A model generated the notes under the pieces. It searched no databases and was not told the DNA's origin. It saw only the letters and a program-made list of their open reading frames with translations. The position numbers and the translations under genes are program-made. A stretch of DNA of 64,000 bases. Source: Paenibacillus sp. MSJ-34. Lineage in GTDB: Bacteria; Bacillota; Bacilli; Paenibacillales; Paenibacillaceae. Shown piece by piece: positions 27,891 to 36,236 of the stretch (its first letter is position 1; each line of letters starts with the position of its first letter). The DNA lies in contig NZ_JAHLPR010000028.1 in assembly GCF_018918005.1 (NCBI RefSeq), positions 1-64,000 of the forward strand, written 5' to 3'.

Positions 27891-30078
27891 TTATTCTTCA
27901 TTTCTTTCTTTATGCGTAATAGACTCTCCTTCTACATCTATATTAGGAAGAATTTTATCTAACCACTTCGGAATATACCAAGCTGATTTTCCCATTAGAG
28001 TCATTACAGCAGGTACTATTGTCATTCTGACAATAAACGCATCGAAGAATACTCCAAAGGCTAGTGCCATTCCAATTGATTTAATCATCGCATCAGGATT
28101 CATCATAAATCCGAAAAATACTGCCATCATAATAAGAGCTGCAGCAGTTACTACTCTACCGCTGTCTCTCATTCCATATAAAATAGCTTTACGACTATCT
28201 CCAGTATGCATATAACTCTCTCTCATTTTACTAACTAAGAATATTTCATAGTCCATAGCTAGTCCAAACAATATCCCTATTGTAATAACAGGTAAAAAGG
28301 CTAATATTGGAGATTCCGATGGAAATCCAAAGAAATTAATGAAATGCCCATCTTGAACAACAAATACCATAAATCCTAATGTTGCTCCTAATGAAAGTAA
28401 GAATCCAACTACTGCTTTCAACGGTACTAATAGTGATCTAAAGACCATTACTAAGAGTATATAAGCAAGACCAATTATTAAGGATGCAAATAATGGTAAA
28501 GCATCATTCAATTGCTGTGATATGTCAATGTTCATAGCCGTGCTACCTGTTACCATTAATGCAATATCATGTTCTTTTTCTGTTTCTTTAGATTTGTCTC
28601 TAATAAGATTTACCAAATCCTTTGTTTCTATATCATCCGGTCCGGATTCTGGTGTAATTTGAATCATAAAAATTTCTCCGGAAGGTCCAGGTATAAGTGG
28701 TGATACAGATTTAATATCTTTTAAATCACTAATTTCTTTCACTATTTCTCCAATAACTTGAGGTGTTTCCTCTGTTACTTTACTAACTTTTGCAGCAACA
28801 ACTAATTGTGCATTAAAGCCTTCTCCATACCCTTCCGTTAGTAAATCATATGCTCTTCTTTCCGTCATTTCCGTTGATTTAGCTGTTCCATCAGATGGTA
28901 GCCCCAAATTCATATGGAAGAAAGGAATTGTAAGAATTGCAAGGAATGCAATGGATACTAGCGATATAATGATAGGATGTTTAGTAACCAATCTCCCCCA
29001 TCTATTAGCTTTTTCTTCGTCTGTTCTATTCTGACCATTGATTTTTTGCCAAAATCTACTTTCCTTTGCAGGCGACAATCGGTGGCCTATCATACCTAAA
29101 ATTGCTGGTAAAGTAATAATCGAAATAAGCACGGCTGCCAGTATACTAATAGCGGCTGAAACACCCATAAGGGTTAAGAATGGAATTTGAGCTACAGATA
29201 AACCCAATAGTCCAATAATAACAGTCAAACCTGCAAATACTACAGCACTTCCAGATGTTCCTATGGCTATTGAAATTGAATTGTTGATGGCATGTCCCTT
29301 TGCCAATTCTTGTCTGAATCGTGTAATAATAAATAGTGAGTAGTCAATACCTACCGCTAAACCCAACATAGCTGCTAGAATTATAGAAATAGAATTCAAA
29401 TCAATAAAGTAGGCACCAATCATAATACCTAATAAGCTAATTCCTAAACCTAATACCGCTATAAGAATTGGTAAGCCTGCTGCAATAAATGAACCAAAAG
29501 TAATTGCTAATACAATAAATGCAACCACTACTCCAATTACTTCATAAATTCCTTCAAACTGTATGCTAGAGAAGGTAATATCTCCTCCCATTATTTCTGT
29601 CTGAATACCTGCATCTCTTGTTATTTCAATACTATCCAAAATGTATTCTTTCGATTTTTCTGACACTTTGTCAGCTTCTAACGCAAACGTAACTTGTGCG
29701 TAACCAATTGTTTTATCTTCATTTAAGTTGTTCAGCTCTATCGGTGATTGAACACTTGCTACTTTCGAATCTTTACTTATTTCATTAAGTACTTCCGTAA
29801 TTTTGCTTTGGACATCCTCTGATTCCAACGTTCTATTATCTGGTGCTTTAAATACGATGTTTACAGTTGATTGTTCGGAAGTACCTGCAAATTCTCCTTT
29901 AATCAAATTGGCTGCTTTTTCCGCAGGTGTATTGGGAATAGTTAGTTCTCCATGAAAAGATGGTTTTAAACTCAGTACTAATACTGCTAATATCATCAAA
30001 ATTCCTACAGTGCCAAAAAGTACCGCTTTTTTTATGTGTTGCTGACCAATTTCCTAATTTATAAAGATACTTTGCCAA
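27891..30078 (-). pseudogene. MMPL/RND-family membrane transporter with a one-base frameshift near its start
   Basis: A proton-driven exporter of the MMPL family, about 728 residues if corrected. It has two sets of membrane helices (SFIAAGLPILIAVLGLG and GLAVGIDYSLFIITRF; later FGLAMDYEIFLVS) and two extracellular loops. The natural start is TTG at 30078, after AGGAGGAGATTACA. It reads KYLYKLGNWSATHKK, then a run of seven A where six are needed breaks the frame at about 30033. Translation from the weak ATG at 29999 gives 702 residues lacking part of the first helix. The total of 2188 bp is one above 729 codons. Slippage at A7, an assembly error or true inactivation are all possible. The gene is divided from the TetR gene by an operator-like palindrome and is probably its target. 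Confidence 0.88.
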
Positions 30079-30146
30079 TGTAATCTCCTCCTGTATTTCC
30101 TGTCTGTATATGTGCTAAAACAACCAAATTGATAAAATAAACACCA

Positions 30147-30160
30147 TGAACGATTGTTCA
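30147..30160. promoter_or_regulatory. Operator palindrome upstream of the MMPL gene
   Basis: TGAACGATTGTTCA is a perfect inverted repeat (TGAAC-N4-GTTCA) between the TetR stop and the MMPL start. The same pattern followed by the same TTTTTG flank occurs at the TetR start (30790). This suggests one repressor controls both. Confidence 0.75.
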
Positions 30161-30189
30161 TTTTTGTTTCAAAAAAATATCCACATTAT

Positions 30190-30786
30190 TTAAATGTGAG
30201 ACATTTCTTTAAATCGGCTTTCAGTACCGTGAAATGAGAAAAACATCAACTGGTCAATGAGGATGCTAATTTTTTCCCCATCTTCTTGAGTCTTTAAAAT
30301 GGTATATAATCCTTCTACAAAATTTGTTGATAGGACATAGAAAATAAATGGTTCTTTCACAATGCTTTTATCTTCAAAACGAGAGAATATTTCTTTTTGA
30401 ATAATATTATGAAGAACATCCACGACCTCGTTTTTAAAGTTCTCATATTTAGATCCCTTACTCTTACCGAAAAGAATTAAGACTTCTTTACTGTTTCCTT
30501 TAAAAATGTCCAAAATCCTATTTTTAATTTCAATCAATTTTTCATTAGGGTTAACATCAGCAACAATAATTTTATTGATCGTAGCAAACAAATCGCTATA
30601 AACCGATTCTACTACAGAATTAAACAAATCCTCCTTATTCCTAAAATATTTATACACTGTACCTAATGCAGTATCTGCGTTACTGGCTATATTTCTAACG
30701 GATGCACTTAAATAACCCTTCTCTTTAAATTCATCCAATGCAGCTATTAAGATTCGTTTTTTAATTTCCTCTTTTAAATATTGCAT
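30190..30786 (-). CDS. TetR-family transcriptional repressor, likely regulator of the MMPL exporter
   Basis: A 198-residue repressor. The N-terminal helix-turn-helix (SVRNIASNADTALGTVYKYFRNKEDLF, about residues 29-55) is classical TetR; the C-terminal part is the variable ligand domain. The ATG at 30786 has GGAGG seven bases upstream, and this site lies inside the operator palindrome at 30790-30803, giving simple autoregulation. The gene ends 112 bp before the MMPL TTG start on the same strand. Base composition is AT-rich compared with the germination operon, as is the MMPL gene, which hints at joint acquisition. Confidence 0.92.
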   Translation of the reverse strand: MQYLKEEIKKRILIAALDEFKEKGYLSASVRNIASNADTALGTVYKYFRNKEDLFNSVVESVYSDLFATINKIIVADVNPNEKLIEIKNRILDIFKGNSKEVLILFGKSKGSKYENFKNEVVDVLHNIIQKEIFSRFEDKSIVKEPFIFYVLSTNFVEGLYTILKTQEDGEKISILIDQLMFFSFHGTESRFKEMSHI

Positions 30787-30789
30787 TCG

Positions 30790-30803
30790 TGAACCTCCGT
30801 TCA
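30790..30803. promoter_or_regulatory. Operator palindrome overlapping the TetR ribosome binding site
   Basis: TGAACCTCCGTTCA (TGAAC-N4-GTTCA) matches the palindrome at 30147-30160 in both half-sites and in the TTTTTG flank. It covers the Shine-Dalgarno sequence of the TetR gene. Confidence 0.75.
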
Positions 30804-31048
30804 TTTTTGAATAATATATATTTTATCATGCATAAATCTACTTGTAAACCAATTTAATTAATTGAGTTTCCGCAAAAATGGATGGCATGTAATTACGGAG
30901 GTGTGTATCTTAAGAAAATCCCCCAAAACAGAGATGAAAAGTGAGAAATATTACCTGAAAACAGCAAAAAACCTCCCTTTGATTGGTATAATTTAAGTAC
31001 CGCCAAAATTAATCTAAACAAAAATGTAAATTATTAGGGGTTTTTAAC

Positions 31049-31622
31049 ATGTTCCATTCCACCACAGATGTGTATGTAACAAAACGGGAAACGATACATT
31101 TTGCAAAAGACCTGGTATCCGAATCTGGTCAAGTCGAATCCAAATTTATTACCCAAACCATTTACTGTCTGTTGAAGTCCAAAAGTGTGATTCTTAGAAA
31201 TATCGCAGTCGCCTTGAATGAATTCATTCAGGTAAAGAATACAATTGATCGATTAAGTCAGAATCTGCAACGACCGTCTCCGTCGCTCACCACCCGCTAT
31301 GCGAAATAAATGGTGAATGCACTTGATGAGGACGCGTTAATTCTGGAGGACGACTCCGATGTGATCAAACCGTATGGTCGAGCATTCGAAGCGTTGGGGC
31401 AGGTCAGAGACAGCTCGAGTAAAGATTACAAGATTGAAAAGGGTTATTCGGTCACGGAAATAGTCGGTTTGACGCCCCGCAGAAGCAACCCGTCAACCTC
31501 TTCTCTCGGATCCATTCTTCCACAGAGAAGGGATTCAAATCAACAAACGAAGTGCTGTTAGAGGGACTCCGTCACGTCATCGGCCATTTGAAAAAGTAGG
31601 CTACATTTGTTTTTGACGGGTG
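31049..31622 (+). pseudogene. IS4-like transposase remnant
   Basis: The first frame reads MFHSTTDVYVTKRE, HFAKDLVSESGQVESKFITQ and IAVALNEFIQVKNTIDRL, then hits an in-frame TAA at 31307 and continues as VNALDEDALILEDDSDVIKP (the DDE first Asp region) to about 31490. A frameshift follows to STEKGFKSTNEVL and GLRHVIGHLKK, another stop, and ATFVFD. The sequence then changes abruptly to a grpB-like gene on the other strand at about 31622. Three lesions and missing catalytic residues make it dead. Confidence 0.78.
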
Positions 31623-31919
31623 TACCCTTCTTCCTCAAAGTCGGAAACGTAGGCCGTTTCGTCAGCTGAATTCTCTACTACCAGCAACATATCGATGATT
31701 GGCTTGGCCCGGCACCGAAGTATATCCAACATGCTCTAATTGCAGAACCTTGTTGCCAAGTATTGAACGAATTCGTTCGGCCTCTTGCTCGAAACGTTTC
31801 TGAAGCCTTTCCTCACTGGCAGATGCCATTGTCGAATGGTCACGATACGGTGTCAAATATTCCACACCGCTTTCTTTCAGATAAGATATGGAATCGCAGA
31901 ACTCTTTAATATACCACAA
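31601..31919 (-). pseudogene. GrpB/UPF0157-family gene remnant
   Basis: The open part reads YLTPYRDHSTMASASEERLQ, RFEQEAERIRSILGN and LQLEHVGYTSVPG, the signature of GrpB-like nucleotidyltransferase-fold proteins. One lost base then shifts the frame; the alternative frame continues with KPIIDMLLVVENSADE and EEEGYT before the gene is cut off by transposase DNA at about 31622. Full-length members are about 170-180 residues, so the C-terminal half is gone. Confidence 0.75.
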
Positions 31920-32129
31920 GCGTATATGTAAGCCAAAGCATATACCTTGCCCTCGACCCTTTAAACGGCGTCAGCAGCTATTGGTTCGCTTAACTCGATA
32001 CTCGTTGGAAGACTTTTAGAAAAAGACAAAAAACTTTTTGACTCCTTCGGCTTTTATAGTGGGACCTGCTTCTTTTCATTGTCGATTTCTTCAACAAGGT
32101 TTATTTCGAATCAAATGTTAACTTAATAT

Positions 32130-32723
32130 TTATTGGTTGCAAAGTTCTTTTAAGTGGTGAGTAATAATTTGTTCCGTTTTTTCAATGGTGAATATATCCG
32201 GTCTTAATAGAGCATGTATGGATAAACCTTCAATGACTGCAGAAAGCCTTAATTTTTCGATTTCAATATCTATGTCTTTTTTTACATAGCCTGCCTTTAT
32301 CAAGATTTCAAGCAGTGCCTCCATTAAAATGTATTCTCCTTCGATGAGTTCATCTTTTTTCGTGTTCAAAACTGCACTTGTAAGTGAACGAATGACGAAA
32401 ACCAGCCATACGCCAGCTTCAGCTTGTTTATCCCGATCGACAGGAACCAATTCTAACAACGTTTCCTGTACCGCAATGAAAGGGTCTTGTGACCATGATT
32501 TATTCTTCGACCGTTCTTTCCCGCGAGCAAGAAAATAATCCATGATAAATAATAGTAACTCATCCTGGTTTGAGAAATAATGTCTCAATGCTCCGGCAGA
32601 CATTCCAGCCTCAGATGCGATTCTGCGGATAGATGCTTTTTCAATACCTTCGGTTTCAATAATTTTCCAAGCCGTTTCAGCGATGAGCTTTCTTTTGTGA
32701 TCATGATCAACAATTTTCGGCAC
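32130..32723 (-). CDS. TetR-family (BetI-like) transcriptional regulator
   Basis: A 197-residue repressor with helix-turn-helix ASIRRIASEAGMSAGALRHYF (core about residues 30-50) and a BetI/PksA-type C-terminal domain (VWLVFVIRSLTSAVL, LSAVIEGLSIHALL). It is divergent from the membrane-protein pair at 32812. A palindrome at 32748-32762 lies between them, so it likely represses its own gene and the pair. The ligand is unknown. Confidence 0.93.
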   Translation of the reverse strand: MPKIVDHDHKRKLIAETAWKIIETEGIEKASIRRIASEAGMSAGALRHYFSNQDELLLFIMDYFLARGKERSKNKSWSQDPFIAVQETLLELVPVDRDKQAEAGVWLVFVIRSLTSAVLNTKKDELIEGEYILMEALLEILIKAGYVKKDIDIEIEKLRLSAVIEGLSIHALLRPDIFTIEKTEQIITHHLKELCNQ

Positions 32724-32747
32724 TTCAAATCACCTCTTGTCTTATTT

Positions 32748-32762
32748 AACACACTGTGTTAT
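32748..32762. promoter_or_regulatory. Operator-like palindrome in the TetR / membrane-protein divergent promoter
   Basis: TAACACACTGTGTTA is a 15-bp palindrome around a central base, 25 bp upstream of the TetR start and 50 bp upstream of the divergent GTG. Its position and symmetry fit a TetR-type operator. Confidence 0.7.
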
Positions 32763-32811
32763 TATTATTTTATCACAGTGCGCGAAATAAATAAATAAGG
32801 AGGATGTTTAG

Positions 32812-33522
32812 GTGATTGAATTCATTGAATCATTAATTCCTGCCAACATAGATTTCACAACAGCACTCCTCATTATTGTGCTCTGTGCTGTCATTGATAT
32901 TTTAAGCCCCGGGGTATTGGCGATTACAGCTTATATCCTTCTCATACAAAAAGAAAAAACAGCATCGCGATTGATCGTTTTTTTATTTTCGACACAATTT
33001 TGCTATTTTATAATGGGTATCTTGGTTTATCTCGGAGTTGGGCCGATTCTTGGTATTATAGAAAGCATGGCGAACAATCAAATTTCAAGTTGGTTTTATA
33101 CGATACTTGGAGTCGCCTTTGTACTCATTAGTTTTTATAAGCCTAAAAAAGGGATGGAATCCCGATTTTTGGAATGGTTACCTACGCAAGTGTCTATAAG
33201 AGGAATGATCATACTCGGTATTATTGTCTTTGCGATTGAGTTTACCACAGCTTTACCGTATTTTTACTCGATATTACTAATGGATGGTTTAGCGTTTCAT
33301 ACGGGTTTGTCCATTGGCATTTTACTTGGCTATAACGCGATTATGGTACTTCCTTCAATCTTACTATTGATCGTGTTTATACTATGTAAAAACTGGATAA
33401 TGAATCAGCTTGAACAACTGCGATCAAAATTAGTAAAAGCTCCGTTGTCTTCTGTATTAGTCGGAGTGGCAGTTATTGGGGCGATTTTATTCAATATTGG
33501 CATCAGGGGAGTTCTATCTTGA
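32812..33522 (+). CDS. GAP/Sap-family multi-pass membrane protein
   Basis: A 236-residue protein with six membrane segments. An N-terminal conserved block (VIDILSPGVLAITAYILL) and a second set from about residue 130 onward resemble the GAP (Sap, SfLAP-like) family, related to LysE-type exporters. The start is GTG at 32812, with AGGAGGATG upstream. The gene is divergent from a TetR regulator and followed by a small membrane gene 31 bp downstream, so export of a small toxic compound is a reasonable guess. The substrate is not evident. Confidence 0.8.
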   Translation: MIEFIESLIPANIDFTTALLIIVLCAVIDILSPGVLAITAYILLIQKEKTASRLIVFLFSTQFCYFIMGILVYLGVGPILGIIESMANNQISSWFYTILGVAFVLISFYKPKKGMESRFLEWLPTQVSIRGMIILGIIVFAIEFTTALPYFYSILLMDGLAFHTGLSIGILLGYNAIMVLPSILLLIVFILCKNWIMNQLEQLRSKLVKAPLSSVLVGVAVIGAILFNIGIRGVLS

Positions 33523-33553
33523 TATTCGTTATGTAAAAAGGAGATGTAGCGTT

Positions 33554-33766
33554 ATGAAAGAGATTACAAGCGGTGCAAGTTTACTTCTATTGCTTCAGGG
33601 AGTTGGAGGTATCATAAATCGATTGGCAGGCGGGGGACCAAGTTGGTTTCTCGTCAATTACATCGATGCATTGCAAGGATATGAAATAATAGCCAGTATA
33701 ATTTTAGTGATATTGGGAGCAATTATTGGTGTGGGTTCTCTTAAAATAAAGGATAAAGTTGACTAA
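33554..33766 (+). CDS. Small two-helix membrane protein
   Basis: Seventy residues with two hydrophobic stretches (about 6-20 and 42-62) and a basic end. AAAGGAGATG precedes the ATG at 33554. It follows the GAP-family gene by 31 bp and is probably co-transcribed under the same TetR operator. I do not recognise the family. Confidence 0.72.
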   Translation: MKEITSGASLLLLLQGVGGIINRLAGGGPSWFLVNYIDALQGYEIIASIILVILGAIIGVGSLKIKDKVD

Positions 33767-33872
33767 CCTATTATGTCTTGAAGATCTCATAGTTATTCCT
33801 CACCCTTGAAGTTTATTCTATGAGCATGATACTTGGGTGAGGAAGGCTCGTAAAGTGTTCATGGTTATTCAA

Positions 33873-34787
33873 TCAAACGTTGCTCTTCCGCCATTCTTCT
33901 TGATTTAATTCCCCGTTTATTGCAGCTGCGGATACAGCACCTGAAGCAGCTGCAACAATAGATTGGTGTAAGTGTGTAGTTGCATCCCCTGCTGCATAAA
34001 CACCAGGTACACTAGTTTTTCCAAACTCATCGACTTCAATGATTCCAGTATCCAACATCCGGCAACCAAGGGCAACTGGCAAATCCGATCCAAGTTCCAA
34101 TTCCGGCTTGAAGAAAATCCCTGTGCACGAAATTTCCGTCCCATCCTCAAGCTTGATATGGCTTACCATGCCTTGATTTGATTGGATTGAATGTATTGGT
34201 GCATTAAATACCGGGATATTATGTGCGCGCAATTCTTCACGTTCTGCTTCACTCAATTCATCGGGACCATTTGTACAAACTACTAACTGCTTCGACCATC
34301 CAGAAAGCAATGGGACAAAATGCATTAATGTCGCTCCTCTGTTTATGATAACTAATTGCTGATCCCTTAGTTCCCAGCCATCACAATACGGGCATACAAA
34401 CGCACTCTTACCATAGACCTCTGCCAACCCTGGTATGCCAAGATCACGATCCTTCATTCCGATAGCAAACAGCAGTTTACTAGCGGCTATCTTCACCCCC
34501 GAAACAGTTTCCAACAAAAATTGTCCATCTTCCCCTTCTATCAACCTGACGATATCTTCCAGATGTGAAACCGATGGATAAGTGCGAAGCTGTTCTTTCG
34601 CAATTTTTCGAAAGTCATGTGGGCTAACGCCATCACGTGTTAAAAAGCCATGAGCCTCTCTAGTCACTGCATTACGCGGTTGGCCCTCATCAATAATCAA
34701 TGTCTTCTTTCTAGCACGTCCTAGTACAAGTCCAGCACTTAAACCTGCAGGACCTCCTCCAATAATAACAACATCAAATTCCTTCAT
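33873..34787 (-). CDS. Thioredoxin-reductase-like NAD(P)/FAD-dependent oxidoreductase
   Basis: A cytoplasmic flavoprotein of 304 residues. FAD-binding GGGPAGLSAG lies at about residues 10-19, the redox-active CPYC at Cys132-Cys135 within FVCPYCDGWE, and the second FAD motif GVYAAGDATT near 265. The usual NADPH site (GxGxxA) is altered: the stretch after DQQLVII reads NRGATLMH, which suggests weak or changed pyridine-nucleotide binding. Proteins of this subgroup often act with non-thioredoxin partners. It stands alone on the minus strand, with no obvious thioredoxin gene nearby. Confidence 0.9.
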   Translation of the reverse strand: MKEFDVVIIGGGPAGLSAGLVLGRARKKTLIIDEGQPRNAVTREAHGFLTRDGVSPHDFRKIAKEQLRTYPSVSHLEDIVRLIEGEDGQFLLETVSGVKIAASKLLFAIGMKDRDLGIPGLAEVYGKSAFVCPYCDGWELRDQQLVIINRGATLMHFVPLLSGWSKQLVVCTNGPDELSEAEREELRAHNIPVFNAPIHSIQSNQGMVSHIKLEDGTEISCTGIFFKPELELGSDLPVALGCRMLDTGIIEVDEFGKTSVPGVYAAGDATTHLHQSIVAAASGAVSAAAINGELNQEEWRKSNV

Positions 34788-34916
34788 GATTAACTCCCTC
34801 CCACTTCGTTTAACTTTCCATACGAGAAGTGATTACTCAGTATAATGCATGGGCTTATTTTCAAAATGGCAAATCTACGGCGTAAACTCGATTTGTCATT
34901 TTCTGCATATTTCATT

Positions 34917-35110
34917 CTAGACTTGACTTTTATTAAATAGTCTATCCAATTTCAAGTAATCTAACATGTACTTTGCAAGTGTTATGACTGAAAAAATCAA
35001 CATTAAAATTAATGTGATGGAAGCGCCGGGTGGTGTACCCAATTCATAAGAAGCGACTAAACCACTTAACATGCCAACAAGCGCAATGACCATTCCATTT
35101 AATATGATAA
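34917..35110 (-). pseudogene. 3' remnant of a metal ABC transporter permease (ZnuB/MntB type)
   Basis: About 62 codons in one frame read MVIALVGMLSGLVASYELGT and PPGASITLILMLIFSVITLA, then end in NKSQV and a stop at 34917. This is the C-terminal signature of the zinc/manganese ABC-3 permease family. The remaining 200 residues are missing; the sequence changes at about 35110. It lies directly downstream of the Zur-box operon on the same strand, so it may be the tail of a lost zinc transporter once in that operon (inference). Confidence 0.7.
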
Positions 35111-35287
35111 GTGTTGTTTTTCAAAGGCAAACACAATCAAAGTACACGCCTCTTTCTTCATCCGCCTGAATATCATGCCCATCTGGATCAAAAATTCCCG
35201 CACTTCCGGAACCGCCATTGTTTCGTACAACGCGTCCCTTATGCGGGAACTCATCTGATGTAGGCGCTTTGGTTGATTCATCCTCAT
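35110..35287 (-). CDS. Short unrecognised frame at the operon tail
   Basis: An ATG at 35287 overlapping the methyltransferase stop opens a frame to 35099 (62 residues). Residues 1-48 are basic and helical (MSSRIRDALYETMAVPEVREF); the last 14 run into the permease remnant, so the natural C-terminus may be lost. I do not recognise it. Overlap with the upstream gene argues that it was once translated. Confidence 0.4.
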
Positions 35288-36177
35288 GAATAATTAAACA
35301 TGCTTTGCTCTTCTAACTGAATGAGCACTTTGCCGAAGCGCCCTCCTTGTTTGATTGGGATCGTTTTTCCAGGATAAGTTTGATCCAGATAATCTTCAAT
35401 GATGGCCTGCGTATTCTCATCTACTGGATAATTGTAAAAGTTAAGCCAATGTAAAACCTCTTGAATGGCTTCCGCACGAGACACAACCCTGGCTTTCATT
35501 TCTTTTGTGACGAGTGAATGAAAGGCGTACCCTTTTAGATAAAGCAGCTGCAGCAAATACATCATCTCGGAGTTTTGATGCTTGTTGTATGAATGGTTTA
35601 ACAGCGGTAATATTTCAAGGGTGAGGCTGTGTTCTTTAGGACCTGCTGCCAAGCTGATATAACAAAATTTTCGAGCGCAGCTGATCACTTTCTCCACCAT
35701 CTCCCAGTCTGTGATCGCCGGGCACATTGACACAAAGACAAAATCAAAAGCTTGGTTCCAGCCTAATGTCTTCGTATCCATATCTTCAAAGGCTGCGCGC
35801 ACGATCTTTACCTTACCGTCGGCCCATTTTTGATTGTTGTGCTCCAATAGTTCTGTGAACGGAAGCGACGGCTCAACGGCGGTCACATCTGCTCCTCTTT
35901 GCGCAAAGGGAATAGAAAATATTCCAGAGGCCGCTCCGATGTCGAGGACAGAGGCGCCATTAAAATTTACGCCTTGATTTTCCAACCAGCCGATAATACG
36001 TGCTGACCGTCTTCTTCCTTCATCGTTGAACGATTGCTCATTGTAGTTTTGGGCCGCGATGGCGCCAAAAGTGAATCTCGGCTCGATCCCTGCTGATTTC
36101 ATCAAGTTTACACCTGTCGTTTGGTCGTCCTTCCAAGCTTGTTCCCAAGCAGCTTCGTTGCGTAAGATTTCGATCAT
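35284..36177 (-). CDS. Class I SAM-dependent methyltransferase
   Basis: A 297-residue cytoplasmic enzyme. The SAM-binding motif VLDIGAASGIFSIPFAQRGA (about residues 90-110) and the acidic residue in VTAVEPSLPFTE are clear. The MIEILRNEAAWEQAW start follows TGAGGTG. It lies 60 bp downstream of the cobN-like gene on the same strand, as the last intact gene of the Zur-box operon. The substrate is unknown; the context with a CobN-type chelatase suggests a tetrapyrrole-like or metal-ligand molecule, but this is inference. The C-terminal part (about 180-297) is helical and matches no family I can name. Confidence 0.88.
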   Translation of the reverse strand: MIEILRNEAAWEQAWKDDQTTGVNLMKSAGIEPRFTFGAIAAQNYNEQSFNDEGRRRSARIIGWLENQGVNFNGASVLDIGAASGIFSIPFAQRGADVTAVEPSLPFTELLEHNNQKWADGKVKIVRAAFEDMDTKTLGWNQAFDFVFVSMCPAITDWEMVEKVISCARKFCYISLAAGPKEHSLTLEILPLLNHSYNKHQNSEMMYLLQLLYLKGYAFHSLVTKEMKARVVSRAEAIQEVLHWLNFYNYPVDENTQAIIEDYLDQTYPGKTIPIKQGGRFGKVLIQLEEQSMFNYS

Positions 36178-36236
36178 CTAGGTAAACACCTCATTTCTTA
36201 ATTTAAATGGATTTCAGCTTATGCCTCAAGCTGTTC

